In this document: one piece after another, positions 13,646 through 26,800 of the stretch
Numbering within the stretch: position 1 is the stretch's first letter
Layout: every line of letters starts with the position of its first letter
NCBI GenBank assembly: GCA_030544235.1
Contig: CM060469.1
Coordinates: forward strand, 7,240,017 to 7,304,016
DNA from: Lepturacanthus savala
Taxonomy: Eukaryota > Chordata > Actinopteri > Scombriformes > Trichiuridae
DNA: 64,000 nucleotides
Reading direction: 5' to 3'
Program-made: the position numbers and the translations under genes
Notes under the pieces: model-generated
What the model saw: only the letters and a program-made list of their open reading frames with translations
What the model was told of the DNA's origin: nothing
Database searches by the model: none

Positions 13646-16600
13646 GTTATAGGTGGCCCTGGAGGTGATGGAGTGAATGTGTGAAGACGGAGAGTGGAAA
13701 AAAAGACAGAGTGAAGCTCTGGAAAGATGGAGTACAGGCTGGAAGACGGATGGGAACGAGTCCAATGCTGTGGTGTGATGGTGTGTGTGTGTGTGTGTGT
13801 GTTTCACATTCACTCAGTGGGCTACGGTCAGCGCTGGTGACAGCTCTGTCATTAACCTTGATGTCTGACAAAATTACACACACACACACACACACACACA
13901 CTCAGACAGTTGTTCTCAGCCCTGTGTTGAAAGCATTAAAAGACGTTTCCTTTTAAATGTCCCTTTAACGACAATGAGTTATGTTTTATTCCTCTGTGAA
14001 GGATTTCTTTGCAAGTGAAGGGATTTTCTAAACCCAAAACGCCGCCTCACGATCTACATATTACCAGACGGTGCATCAGGACTCCGCTCGTACAAGGCTG
14101 AGGCTGAATAAATGTATGCGGACGCCTGAAGAACTTACTGTATGCACAACTTATTCATCATCATGTTTTGGAGCGACTGCACCCACTTGCCGTAATGACA
14201 TTACTTGAATTCACCTGACTGTGTTGAGTTATAGGTTTAATTAACCTGATATTTCCCAGTGATATATTAAGTTGATACATTACGCACACTTTAGAGAAAA
14301 AAAAAAACACATGAGGAATACAGATGAATTAATCAAGTTCTACTTAGAATAAATCTTTTAGAGGCACTTCTCTCTGACGTCGTCTGCAGGACACACATTT
14401 CACGGTGATGTGAGGAACTGAAGGGCTCTGCCATCATCGCATTTGGGAAGAATTATGAGCTTCAGGCCGTATTTTTGGGTGTTTTTAGGTGAGACAGACT
14501 AATACGGATAATAAGTGGAGTCTCGCTGTCTGATGTGCTGCATCACTTTCTTAAAGAAACGGTTCGATTATTAAGAATCAGTATGAGGTCATCTATGAAT
14601 CCAGCATCACTCGGTGTGCGATGCAGCTTTTTAATCATTTTAATGTTTCAAGCGGATGTGGTATAAGGGAGACACAGGCGCGCGCACACACACACACCAA
14701 AGTGTGAAAACTGGACAAATGCCCTGCAGTGGGCTAAACTCTGCAGTGTGTGTTTGTGGCATGAGGACGGATGATAAATGCCTGCCAGTATGAACATGTG
14801 TATATCTGTCGGTTTAACCTCTTTGTGGACACATTTGTCAGGCCGCGCGTGTGTAATCGAGTGTGTGTTTCTGTGTCCAGCGTTAACACAAATTTATAGT
14901 CTTGCGGTTATTTGAGCAGGCCGACGTGAATAAAGCCCTCCGCGGATGCGTATTTGTGTCCAGTTAAACAAGGTTTATGCTACGTGCGCGCGTGTGTATA
15001 TGCGAGTATGTGTGTTTTATGGGGCCATCAGCTGATCAGGGGAGAATGATGGTGTCGGACCAGGCGCCGATAATCCAATCAGGGGCCTGCAGCGGCGTGA
15101 TAGGCTGAGAAGCAGGAAGTATGATCTGATTAAAGGGACATTATGGCCCGTGTGGAGAGAGCGTACGATGCCTGGGGGCTGACAGGTGTGCAACGACACA
15201 CACACACACGCGCACAGACACACACAATAAACCTGCCTGCCGAGACACTGACACAACCCCAACCAGACAGGGTGTCATTGCCCATCTTCCCTGTCCCCAC
15301 CTCAGGAGGGAAATTACAGCAACACAATAAGTGTCATTATTACTAATTACTGCATCTTCCACAGCGCGCACACACACACACACACAAGCAGGCACACAGT
15401 TGAGAGAGCGTGATCGGTAGCGGATAGAGAATGAACAATGCAGAGAACCTGGATACGAACCATTTTGAAATGTCACTGTTCGTGTGTGTATATGTGAGGG
15501 TTGTTCTCATCCACCGAGCAGCAAACAGGCAATTAGGTGCACGTCCATTATCTGGATAGAAGCGTTTGAACGCGAGGAGCGACTGTACGAACGAGAGGCC
15601 CGTGTTACCTTCTTGGTGAGGTTGTGGTCCTGGTCGTGGGGCATGCGGGTGGACACGTGGTAGATGACCTCGGTGGTGGAGGTGGCGTAGTAAGGCGTGG
15701 TCTGGCCCGTGCTGCGGTTCCTCTGGAGGCCTCCCATGAAGCCACAGTGAGTGGTGAGGTCCACCTACGCAACACAGACCAAGTCATGCAGAATACGTGC
15801 ATTAATAATGATAATAAAATAAGATTGGTCTGGGTTTATGTGCTATTGCAACTTGAGATGGACATTTTCTTTGACATTTTATGGATAAACTGAGAAAATG
15901 TTGGTATATTTATAATAAAATCATTACCTGCAGATAAGAACAGATCAAAGAAAACAAGGGACAGTGATAAAAATGCTAAAATTTCAGGACAGATTCTGAA
16001 AAAGACATGAGCACTTTCCTACCTCCCAGCCCAGTCCAGACACAAAGTCTTCATAGGCCTGGCTGCCTGCTGTGTTGGTTAGTATCGAGTGTTTGTCTTC
16101 TTGGCCTTCAGCCACATAAAATACTGCAATTTTATGAGTCTCACGGCTGGAGGAGAATAAAGGGGAACAATCATGACCAAAATGACAAGTGAGAAGTGGA
16201 TTGTTAAATCAGGAACATTTATTTAGGCAATTTCTAAAAGTCCAGTCTTTGTGGGGTTTCTGTTCAAATACTCTTCCCGTACTCTTCTGCTAGTTTAGAG
16301 TTGTGTCAGCTGTTCTTAACAGGGATTCATGCTTTATTAATCTGAAGTAGCTCATCTCAGTTTTCAATCTAGAAACTTCACAACGCTCTTCACAAAACTG
16401 CTGGATTCTATTCATAGCACACAAAAAGGAAATAAATGGACAAACTGTGAAAAAGTACTTTAAAACAAGTGAAACTAGCTAAAAGCTCGATGTAAAGATA
16501 GAACAATGAGGAGAAGGAGGAGGGGAAAATGTAGTTAAATATAAGGATATGTTCTCACCACTGACGTGAGTCCAGGTTCTTCAGCTCTCTCAGTAACTTC

Positions 16601-19600
16601 TCGTTCTTTCTCAGCAAATGAAAGTTACTCCTACCGAGACACACACACGCACAGGTTAGGAATCATTATCCAAAGTTATAGATAAACCTTCCTCTCAATC
16701 ATTATCTGGCTTAACAGGCTGGCAGCCTGTTTTTGTCACTGTTTCCTGGAAGAAAAAAAACTAAAAAAAACACCAATCCCGTGCCAGCTAATGAGACAGG
16801 AAGTAGACCTGGCAGGACTTCTGCTGAAAGGGACCAAAAAAAAAACCTCAGGATTTAGAGAAAGCAAAGGAAAAACAAAATGATACAAATAAGACTTTAT
16901 CAGGTAATGTTTGAGATCTTCAGATCAATGCGGAAATCCTTATGAATACGGTTTAGTATTAAACTCTTAAACATGCTTTGCTTTGGCTACAAAACATCAC
17001 TAACACCATTATGTAGAATGATTCATCAAATAGCTTTTCAGTCTATTCCAATGGACAGTTAAATGTGGCTCGTTTCTGTAAAGTTCCATATGACGGAAAG
17101 TGAGATTTTAATTGTTTTTTGATTATATTACTATTCTCTGGCTTCCCCCCCATTCACAGTGACTTAAATCAGCCAATCACAGGATCATTAATATTAATGA
17201 GACAGACACAAAACGACCTGTTCTTTATCGAGCTCCAGAGAGAAGCCTGAGAAAGAAGAATTTATACCGAGATGATTTTTGGCACTTGAAACCATAAATA
17301 TATCAAAACAGGAAAGGTAGAAACCATGGGACCTTTAAAAAGACACTGTGCATTAACGGACCGTGAATCTGAAATAAAGTTTGAACCAAAGTTATTTAAT
17401 CACGCCTCTGCTTTATACAGCTTCATGTTGGTAATTTATTATTAGGTCTTACATTCAACTTGGTGCCCTGGTTTGAAAAGCTGTCAAAAACAAGGACAGA
17501 CTCTCCAGTGTAGTCAAACCTGGCCACACATGTTCACTTTGCACTGGGACAAAGCAGTTGTCACAATTCATGCCCTCAATCACAATCACTTTCAGCTTCT
17601 TCCTTCACAGTAATGTAATGGATGTGGTTTAGTTTTGTCTTTAAAAGAAACTAACTTTGGCCTCATAAAGACGTATTACTTGGTGCTATTATTCCACAAA
17701 AGCATCAGCAGCTCATATGGATCACACCTAGTGTTATCACCACCTTTCAGGACCTATGCAGAAAAAACAGGGGCCCCGTCTTTTCTTTCTTTTTTTTTTT
17801 GAGCAAAATAAAAGTCTTTTATACAGACTAGTCCACGAACGGTTCAGAATGACCAGCCGCCAGCCTCGGCACCGGTGATATAAATCCAAGACTCAAGCAG
17901 CGAAACTTGGAGTGGACTGATAATGACACATCATTCTTTTTCTCTCTTAGAGAGCAACAAAAAAAGAGGGGAGATAAAGAGAGAGACAGAGACAGAGAAA
18001 GATGGAGTGAGAGAGAGAGAGGAAGAGAGAGAGACAGCAATTTGCTCTTCATTAAACTGATACTTGGTAATGGCCTCATTCTCTGCTCTCAAAGACTCCA
18101 TTTACACCCTGGATTATAGGGAAAAGCATAAAAGGGGACACACACATGCACGCACATGGGAGACTGTCAGTATCTTAGTGTGGGTAATGCTCCATATGAA
18201 TACCTGGAGAGACATAAGGGGACAATAACAGATGATTAGACAACCTCTCCTTATCTTACTGCCTCATTCGGTCTATTTTTTTTTCTTACTTACTATAAAT
18301 TTATTGAGCCATCTCATTTTCTCCATTTCTTTCTGGGTTTTTTTTTTGGTTGTTTTTCATCCCGCAGATACACGTGTCGTATTCATCCTGTGTTCTGATT
18401 TGCCTCTTCCCCCTCCATCATTCTCTTCTTCAACTACCACCTTTTATTCTAACTCCAAATGGGTTGATCAATAGAGTACTACGCTCATTATAACACTCTC
18501 TGAAACACGCGCGCGCACATGCGCACGCGCACTGTGTTAAGAAGTCTATTGTGCTGGCTGAATGCAGACAGTGTAATTCACCGGATAAAGTATAAAGAGC
18601 GATGAGTGTCCATTAGCCGGCCAGACACATTTAAAGTGATACCTTGACATTGTGTATTTTAGCCCAGAGTCATTGAGAAGAAGAAATGCTGCTTCCATTT
18701 GAATGGAAAAAAAAAAAATCACGGTGTAATTAGCACAAAAGACTTTTTTTTTTTTTCTAATTAGAAATTTTTTGTCTCACTCGCATCCAACAAGCCACGA
18801 CAAAAAGGAATAAAAGATTCAAATATATCCTTCTGCAATCTGAAATAAAGCCTCATGGTAGAAAACTTATTATCCTAATTCTCTTTGAGGTAAATTCAGT
18901 TTGTTAGTTGTTGTCTTTTTTTAAGTTTTAGTAGCTGTTTCATAGTTTTTAGCATTTTTATCAGCTGGATTTTTATGCAGGGTTATGTTTATGCAATGCT
19001 TTGCGTATTGCGGCTGCCTTTGTCTGCTCTCACCTCTTCTCCCAGGAGTTGAGTCCCAGTATGTTGATCAATAGTCTGCAGTAGTAGAAGGCCGACTGCG
19101 GTGTCTGAGTCTCTGGTTCAGGCTGCTGCACTGCCCTCATGTTCAAGCCTTCACCTCTCTGGAACACACAACATTTCACTTTAATGCCAAAACACTCAAC
19201 CATTAATGTTTTAGAAAAATACAAATAGAGAAGGAAAATAATTCATCATGTTTAACAAAGGCGGTTCTGTTTGCAGGGTTTCTTACATTTCATAATTCTT
19301 CTCAGTAGATTTTTCAGATCTGAGTACAAACTCTCCATTTTTCTTTATAAGTAATCTAACTGTTTTTTGTCTTTTATATGTCAGCATATTTTTCCATATT
19401 AAGTTTTTTTTATCTATTCTTATCCAGAACTGGAAATTTCTCAACTCAAGAGAAATTAAGGTTGTTCTACCATCAGTTCAGTGCACTTCTATGTCGTTAG
19501 CCCTAAAATCATATGTAACTTGCAAAAGAAAAATTATCCTTTTATCAGCCAGCCGATGCAAATCACTTTAAACATTTTTAACAACTAATCAAGGAAGCCA

Positions 19601-22600
19601 TCAATAGAGAAAATAACAAATTATGGTTAGTTATTCATATATATATGGACTAACGTACATGAAGGACAAACTCTCGCTCGGCAGCGCTCTGCTTCAGGAT
19701 GGCGTTGATCACGTCGTTCTCCTGCTTCTCTGAAACGCAGGCTGGAGGAGGCGCTGGGATGTTGAGCGGCATGCCTGGGGGACCCAATCAGGACGTTAAG
19801 TTAGTTGTAGAGGAGCTGGATTTATGTTGTGTATTGTCAGAATACAGCGATACAGGCTCTTTCCAAAAGATTATAGATTGAGGGCCTATAATTTAATTAA
19901 TTTATAATGGAATTATGGAAATTAATCAACTTCTTCATGATATTCACATTTTTTGGAAAGGGTCTGTAGATTTATTATTTACTGAACAAACTGGGGGGTA
20001 TCAACTTAGAGAACTGCTGAAATCCTTTGTGTGTGTTTACCTGCCCTCTGAAGACACTCCGGACTCGAGTATCCCAGATACTGCAGCATTTCGTCCAGAG
20101 CATCGTCTCCTTCCCTCAGCGAATCCCACGCTGGCACCGCTTCCCGACACACACGTTTAGCCAGTGGCGGCGCTAGAATCTGTTCCAAGCTGGCGTCTCC
20201 TCTGTGCTCCATCCTCCCCTCCTCCTGCTCCTCCTCCTCCTCCTCTTCTCCGTCCCCTCTTCGCTCTCCTTTCTCTTCCTCGCTGACGTTCCTCTCCTCT
20301 CCCTCCTCGTCTCCCTCCCCGTCGAACTCTTGCCGTTCGGCCTCCATCGCTCTTCCTCCGTCCTCGGACTCCCGCTCCTCCTGCCCGTCTTCCTGGCTGT
20401 CCCCTCTCTCCATCTTCTTCATCGGACCGCCCGGAGGGGTGCGCAAATGCAGATTCGCGCCGTGAGGCGACTGCGTCAAAAGCGTGTGTGCCGGGCTGCT
20501 CGGGGAGCACGGCGGGGGCCCGTAGAGGACGGCCGAGTCCCAGGAGTGTTTTCCAGCTACGTCTCGGATGACGACGCGGACACAGGCGGGGGCAGAGGAC
20601 AGACCGGCGGTCATTCCTCCTCCTGGGACACCAGACTCTGACCGGATCTTGAAGGTAGACAAAGAGGAGAGTGAGACACTGAATACATATGAGAGAAATC
20701 ATAATACAAGGTTATTGATGTCATGCAGCTTAATTAATTTTAAATTCAGATTACCTGAAGGACTGAGAGCAGCGTGGAGCCGTTCAGAACCAGGAACTGT
20801 AGGTTTGGCGAGTGGAAAAGTTCCGGTCCGAGATCTGCACTCTCACAGTACGGGTTGTCCTGGTTCTCACACACCTGCAAAGGATGGAATATATATCACA
20901 TGACAAAAATACTCAAAATATCTCATTAGGACAAACAAGAAATCACCCCCCAGTGTTAATTTTGTTGGCTTTTTATCTTCCTCTTGTAAAGAGTGTCTTG
21001 TGTCTGTCTTGTGTAAAATGACTATATTAGTCAACTTGAATTATTATTTTTTTGAAGTTACTTTTTACGATAAATCCTGACATTTTAGTCCAAAAACAAT
21101 ATTTTCGTCCAGTTTGAGTCACCTAAAATTTAACATATTTGAGTCTAGTTGTAGTCAATAATCTTTCTTTAGTCTTTGACAGCAGGTTGATAGAAATGTT
21201 AATCAAAATTAATCCAGGCAGGAAACAATAGGAATTGTCGTTAGGAACCTTTGTTTAGTTCAGTGTGGCACACAGACATGTTTTGAAGTGACACCACACA
21301 CTAAAAGTTTAAGTGTGTAACCCAGCAGGTTAAAACAGTAGCAGAGAGTAGCTTCTTATGATAAAGTAACAGACGTCGCTGCGTTTAGTGCCGACAACAC
21401 TGATGGATGCACACACACACCATCGTTGATGAAGATAATTTGTCTAGTTGTGTCTGATGAAATTAACCCCGTCACATACATACATACAGCACTAGTACCT
21501 GGCTAGACAGAGTTGCTGGCCCTCCAGACATGGGGTAATGGCCTAGATGGTTGACCAGGTGGGTGATAACGGTCCTGGCTGCGATGGAAACCAAGCCATG
21601 CTGGATACGGCTACGAACTGCAGGGGGTAAAAAGTGAAGCAAAGATAAAAGGCAAATAAATGGAAAACACAGCTTGGTGCCTGGAAGATACTTTTAAGGT
21701 TTTACTGTAGATGGCAGAAATTAAAACTTTTGAAGTGCTCAAATTTTCATCTCAAAAGCTTTTCTAATAACTTAGTAAAAACTTTTGTACCGAAACTTCT
21801 AAAACATCTAAAAATCATACAAACTTAAGTATTAACATCTTTGTTTCATGGCAGGCTAAAAGGTGACATTTAGGTTCCGGTTCAAAACAAAACTTAAGAA
21901 ATAACCATTAAAAACAAGGAAGAGCTGCAAACACATTTGGCTCATGATGCCCCATGCTGACAAGAAGCCAATGCCATCACACACACTGTGCTGCCAGCAG
22001 ATCCTGGCTAATCAACGTCATTTCACACACACTGTGACAGACGCACACTTTCAAATAGCCCCTTATTGACAGGACTGAGTGTAGAGTACAGATATGTATT
22101 GACCAGACATTCTTAACGACTCCTTTAAACCTCAGGAGAGCTCAGGAGGAGGAAAGATATCAGAAAAAACAGAAAGGGTGTCGCTTAAAAGACTGAATGG
22201 TGATAAAGAGGAAAGAAAACAGAAGTAAAAGAGAGACGAATGAAGGAAAGTAGAAGAAGTAAAGAAAAGAATGTCAGCAGTGAAGACTAGAGGATGGAAA
22301 CGAGGAGAAGCATGGTCTCCCAGGGTGCTCCAGTCATTAGACTAGACACTGTGTGCTGGTGGACCACAGCAGGGGATAATACACACTCTCACACGGATGC
22401 ACACGCATACATACACACACCTAACTTCTTCAATCGTTAATGACTGGCAGTGTTTTGCTGATATTATAGTCCTAAAGCCTCACACCCACTAGATCATATA
22501 CAATCCACACAACAAACACTGGTCATGGTAACAAATGATAGTTAGAACAGTCCTGTGTGTAGTGTCCCTGAGATGAAATACCTTCAGTGACCGGCTGTAG

Positions 22601-23817
22601 TTTGCTGGAGCGTTCCGAGTCCGGACTGTGCAGCGGTTCCGGTTCTCTGAGGCTCTCTAACGGCAGGAACGGGTCGTAATCTGGACTCTGCAGGTCTGAC
22701 AGCTGCAGCGGGTAATACTTGGGGCTGTTGAAAGACTGAGCTCCATACACACACCCGTGCAACACCTGGAGAGGTTTTAAAAAGTTAATTTCAACTTTTT
22801 ATATAAAACTTAATAACCATTTCACTGCCTATTTCACAGACCTACCAGAAAAGATAACAATTTGTTTTATTTGTTCATTTATTTCTCAAAAATTCAATTC
22901 TGAACAATAAACAATTATAACTAACAACAATAAATAAAATTCAGATCCCACAGTCAGCTCCTTAGCTGAATATTTTATTGTATGGTACAAAAAGCCTTGA
23001 TTATATATATTGTTTTCAACAGGTTTTATTTTATTGTGAAAAGCTAATTCGCGTGATTTTTTAAACTTACAATTCCCAATAAAAGTTAGTCAGACTTTCT
23101 TCTGTTCTCATATCGCACAAATGTTAACAACTAGATATCAAAATTCAAGACTTTTTAAGGGATTATTGCCAAATTCATAAATTTGAGACTTTTTAAGATC
23201 CCGCAGGGACCATGTTAAAAGAAACAGGTTTTTCAGGTTCCATTTAACCTCATTAATCATCTATGTCGAGCCTTAATGCTGCTATTTCATTAAGATAAAA
23301 ACTAATTTTCAACACTGAATGTTTTGCTGGAGCTGATTATGACATTATAGGTGGGTGCATATAGGACTTGACCCTGAAAAAAACCTTATAATACAAAAAA
23401 TATTTGTCTTAATGTATGTAATAAACCTGAGAAGTTTCATTGTGTTCTGTTCTGTTAGTTTGCTGTCTTCAAAAACTTTCTAGTGGTCTTTGGTAAACTT
23501 AATTTAACTAAAAAACAGCTCTGACCTTTTGTTAGAAGTTTTCTTTTTTTCATATATGCACCCGCCTATTACAATATGCAAATATAACTGTCACGACGGC
23601 ACAAAACACCTTATGTACCTTATAAATACAGCTGAGCAGGGTCTTGGTAGGCTGGTCCCTGTCTGGAGGACTTTGTGTTTGAACAGGTTGAAGAAGCGTC
23701 TTTGGAGGCAGAGCCATCACCCAGTCCAGCAGACACAGCAGGAGGGAGACGACAAGCTGCAACACACACGTTCATAGGGTTACTAAGTTATGCACTGAGA
23801 AGATCTGAAGGTGAATA

Positions 23818-23856
<39 letters not shown>

Positions 23857-26800
23857 TTACCCGCTTGTCCAGCTCATGAGGAGAAGACTCCGTTGTAGGC
23901 AGCAAGTATGTGATGGTAGCAATCAAAATCTAAGACAAATAGAATAAATCAAACAATGTTTTCAATGTCAAAACTGTAAAGAGCTAAAAAAAAAATTAAA
24001 ATCAAAATAATACCACTTAAGCCCCCAGGCTTTTTTTCAGTTTTCCTGCTATAAATGACAATAAATATGGAATACCTCTACAACCATTAAGGTTATGGAC
24101 TTGAATGTGTTATCAATAGATATCTACAACATGTGAGGTTCAGAAGTATCAGAATCAATTGCTAGTACACAGCAAATATAGTTGGAATATTACAAATAAA
24201 TTAAAAGATATAAAATTGTGTTTCACTACAGATAAAAATACTTTATTTAAAACTTAAAAAACAAGATCAAACTGACCCAAATCAGGAAAAAAAGCTTGAA
24301 ATTGAAATTGCAGCTGAGATTTTTCCATGTCAGTATATATAAATAAAACTCAATGATGCCCGCATATCAGGAGTTTTGGGAATTTTACCTGAAAATTGTA
24401 GGTGGGTTAGCATTTTGGGATTTAAAAAAAAAAACTATTATTAATCGTACAGACATAATTTATGTCTCACCTCAACGATCTTCTTTGGAGTGTCAGGGGG
24501 GAATTTCTGAAGATGATCCACATGACTGATCAGAAGGTGAAGGATGTCGGACGCCACCAGTGCTACGTTCTTGTTGGGATACTGATGGGATGACACACAT
24601 CAAGATTTAAGTATTTTTTTAGAACACAATAAAATATAAAGTAAAAATCTTTTAATGTACAGATTAGGAAAATCAAAAAACAATGCTTCTTGTTCAAATG
24701 AACAGGGGTAGTAGGATGAGAAGGTAGCAGGAAGAAGTGGCCCTGCATGGAAATATGACAATCCCCCGAGCTTTGTGGGTATGTGATTGTCTGTGCATGT
24801 CACAGAGCCCATGGCTGAGGCCACTGGCCGCTGCTATAAAGGAGAGTGATTCAAAAGTGGACAAGATGCGCGTGTAAAACGTGTGTAAATGTCTGATTGT
24901 GTGAGCGAGACACAGCTTACAGCATTCCCCTTTGGATTAGGCTCCTATCTGAAGGAGGACCAAACATATTGACAGTCCAGGGTTTGCTCCCAGGAGTGAC
25001 TGAATGCAACTTATGCAAGAGTGTGTGTGTGCTGCTATAGTGTCTTAGCGGGGCCATTGGCTGCCGATACACAAGCTAGGGATTCCAAGGTGGAAAAGGT
25101 ATGTGTGTGTGTGTGCGTTTCCATCTACAGCCACTTGGCTGGAGATGAGACGGCACATGTTGGACACTATTCTGATCCACAGGCCTCCCCAGTCTAGTCG
25201 CCTGAAACCGACAACTGAGGCTATTTCACCAACACTAAAAAATCATCCCCAACAATGTTTCCCATCATTCATTTGGCTCCTTGAAGCACACCATGTTAAA
25301 CACATCAAGAGCCCAACTGCCCGGTTTCCAGCCAGCATTTAAATGGCTTCCATTTCGATTTACAACAGTTACAGAACATCCTCACCCGAGTTTTTTTGTT
25401 TTTTTTTTAGCCCACAACTGGTTACAGAGCTTTCCAAACAAAATAATAGGAAGAAGCTAATCAGAGCTTGTTTTATTGAGATTCATTGCTTTGGTCAGAG
25501 TCAAATTTTGGACCGGGCTGCATTAAGCAGTTGGTTCGACACTTACCAGGTCATATTTTCAAAGAGCAATTTCTAGTTGGGTGCCTAGAAAGTAGAATTT
25601 CTGAACGGAACATGAGTGATGGCTTTTAAAACCGCACACAGGTGTGTGACTGACCTTCAGGGTGACACAGATGACGTTGAGAGCATCTTTAATCTGTGGA
25701 TGTTGAGTCCCGTGAGACAACTCCTCACACAGCCAGATACCCAGACTGCACAGAGCCACACACCTAACGAAACGAGTACAGTGAGAGTCACACAAGCATA
25801 AAAAAACACACACATATACAAAGATCCACATAAATGCTGCATGCTACTGAAGCAGCCCTGTACAGATGCTGTTTTTTTCTCTACTTGCAGCATCTAAGAA
25901 AAATGATTTCAAGATTAATGTGCAGAGCATCAAAAGTAATTAAATCATTTTCACCAAGTTCCGATGATTATAATTGGTCCTCAGGGGACTTCTTTCACAA
26001 GTTTTGTCTTTAAGCTTTTTGAGTATTCATTGTTGTTCTAGCTTTATTCGAAAATCCTATGACATTACAGATATATATAGTTTATTGATAAAAATAACAT
26101 TTAATTGGTGGAGGACGCCCTAAACCCCCCATCAAATACTGTACATGCAACAAAGATTCGGAAAAACCTCCACATGGATGTACAAAAATGAAAATAAAAA
26201 GTGAATGTACCTAGCAGGAGCGGAGGGTTCGTCCCGGGCAGATGTCAGGATGGTTTTGATAATATGCTCCTGAAATACAAAGCATGCATATAAACTCTGT
26301 TAATCGATCTAACACACTATATACACATACACCACAAAACTTCTCATCTGATTCAAAGAGTCACTTTATGAGGTGCTAATACATAATATACAGACACGAG
26401 CTGCACTAAATATGGACCCAGATTCACAGTACAGACGCATCTACACACACCCCAAGACACCTTCACACACTCACTCGTCCGGTCCCTTCGGTCAGTGTTA
26501 ATGACCGCTTAGTGATTCAGAACAAGTTTCTGCCTCGTAAGGATCCACTGAGCAGCCCGGAGACGCTGCCACGCATGGCATTAACTGTTTACCCGGCAAC
26601 AACAACAATAACAACATTACTCCCAGGCTCGAGACGGTTACGAGAATGACTGATGAGACATTAACCTAATAGTTTGGTTCCCGAGACTCCCTGAGGAGAG
26701 CCGACATGTCGTGTTACAAGGTTTGGACTGACCTGGATTACACGCAAAGTAGATCAAGTTTTGACCCATTGCTTTGCTAGATGCTGGTTTTAAAACATAC

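Noticed and set aside
20157..20702. Second minus-strand frame over exon 36 (Arg/Gly-rich)
   Set aside because: Frame-shifted shadow of the conserved ralgapa1 exon, whose correct frame joins exons 35 and 37.
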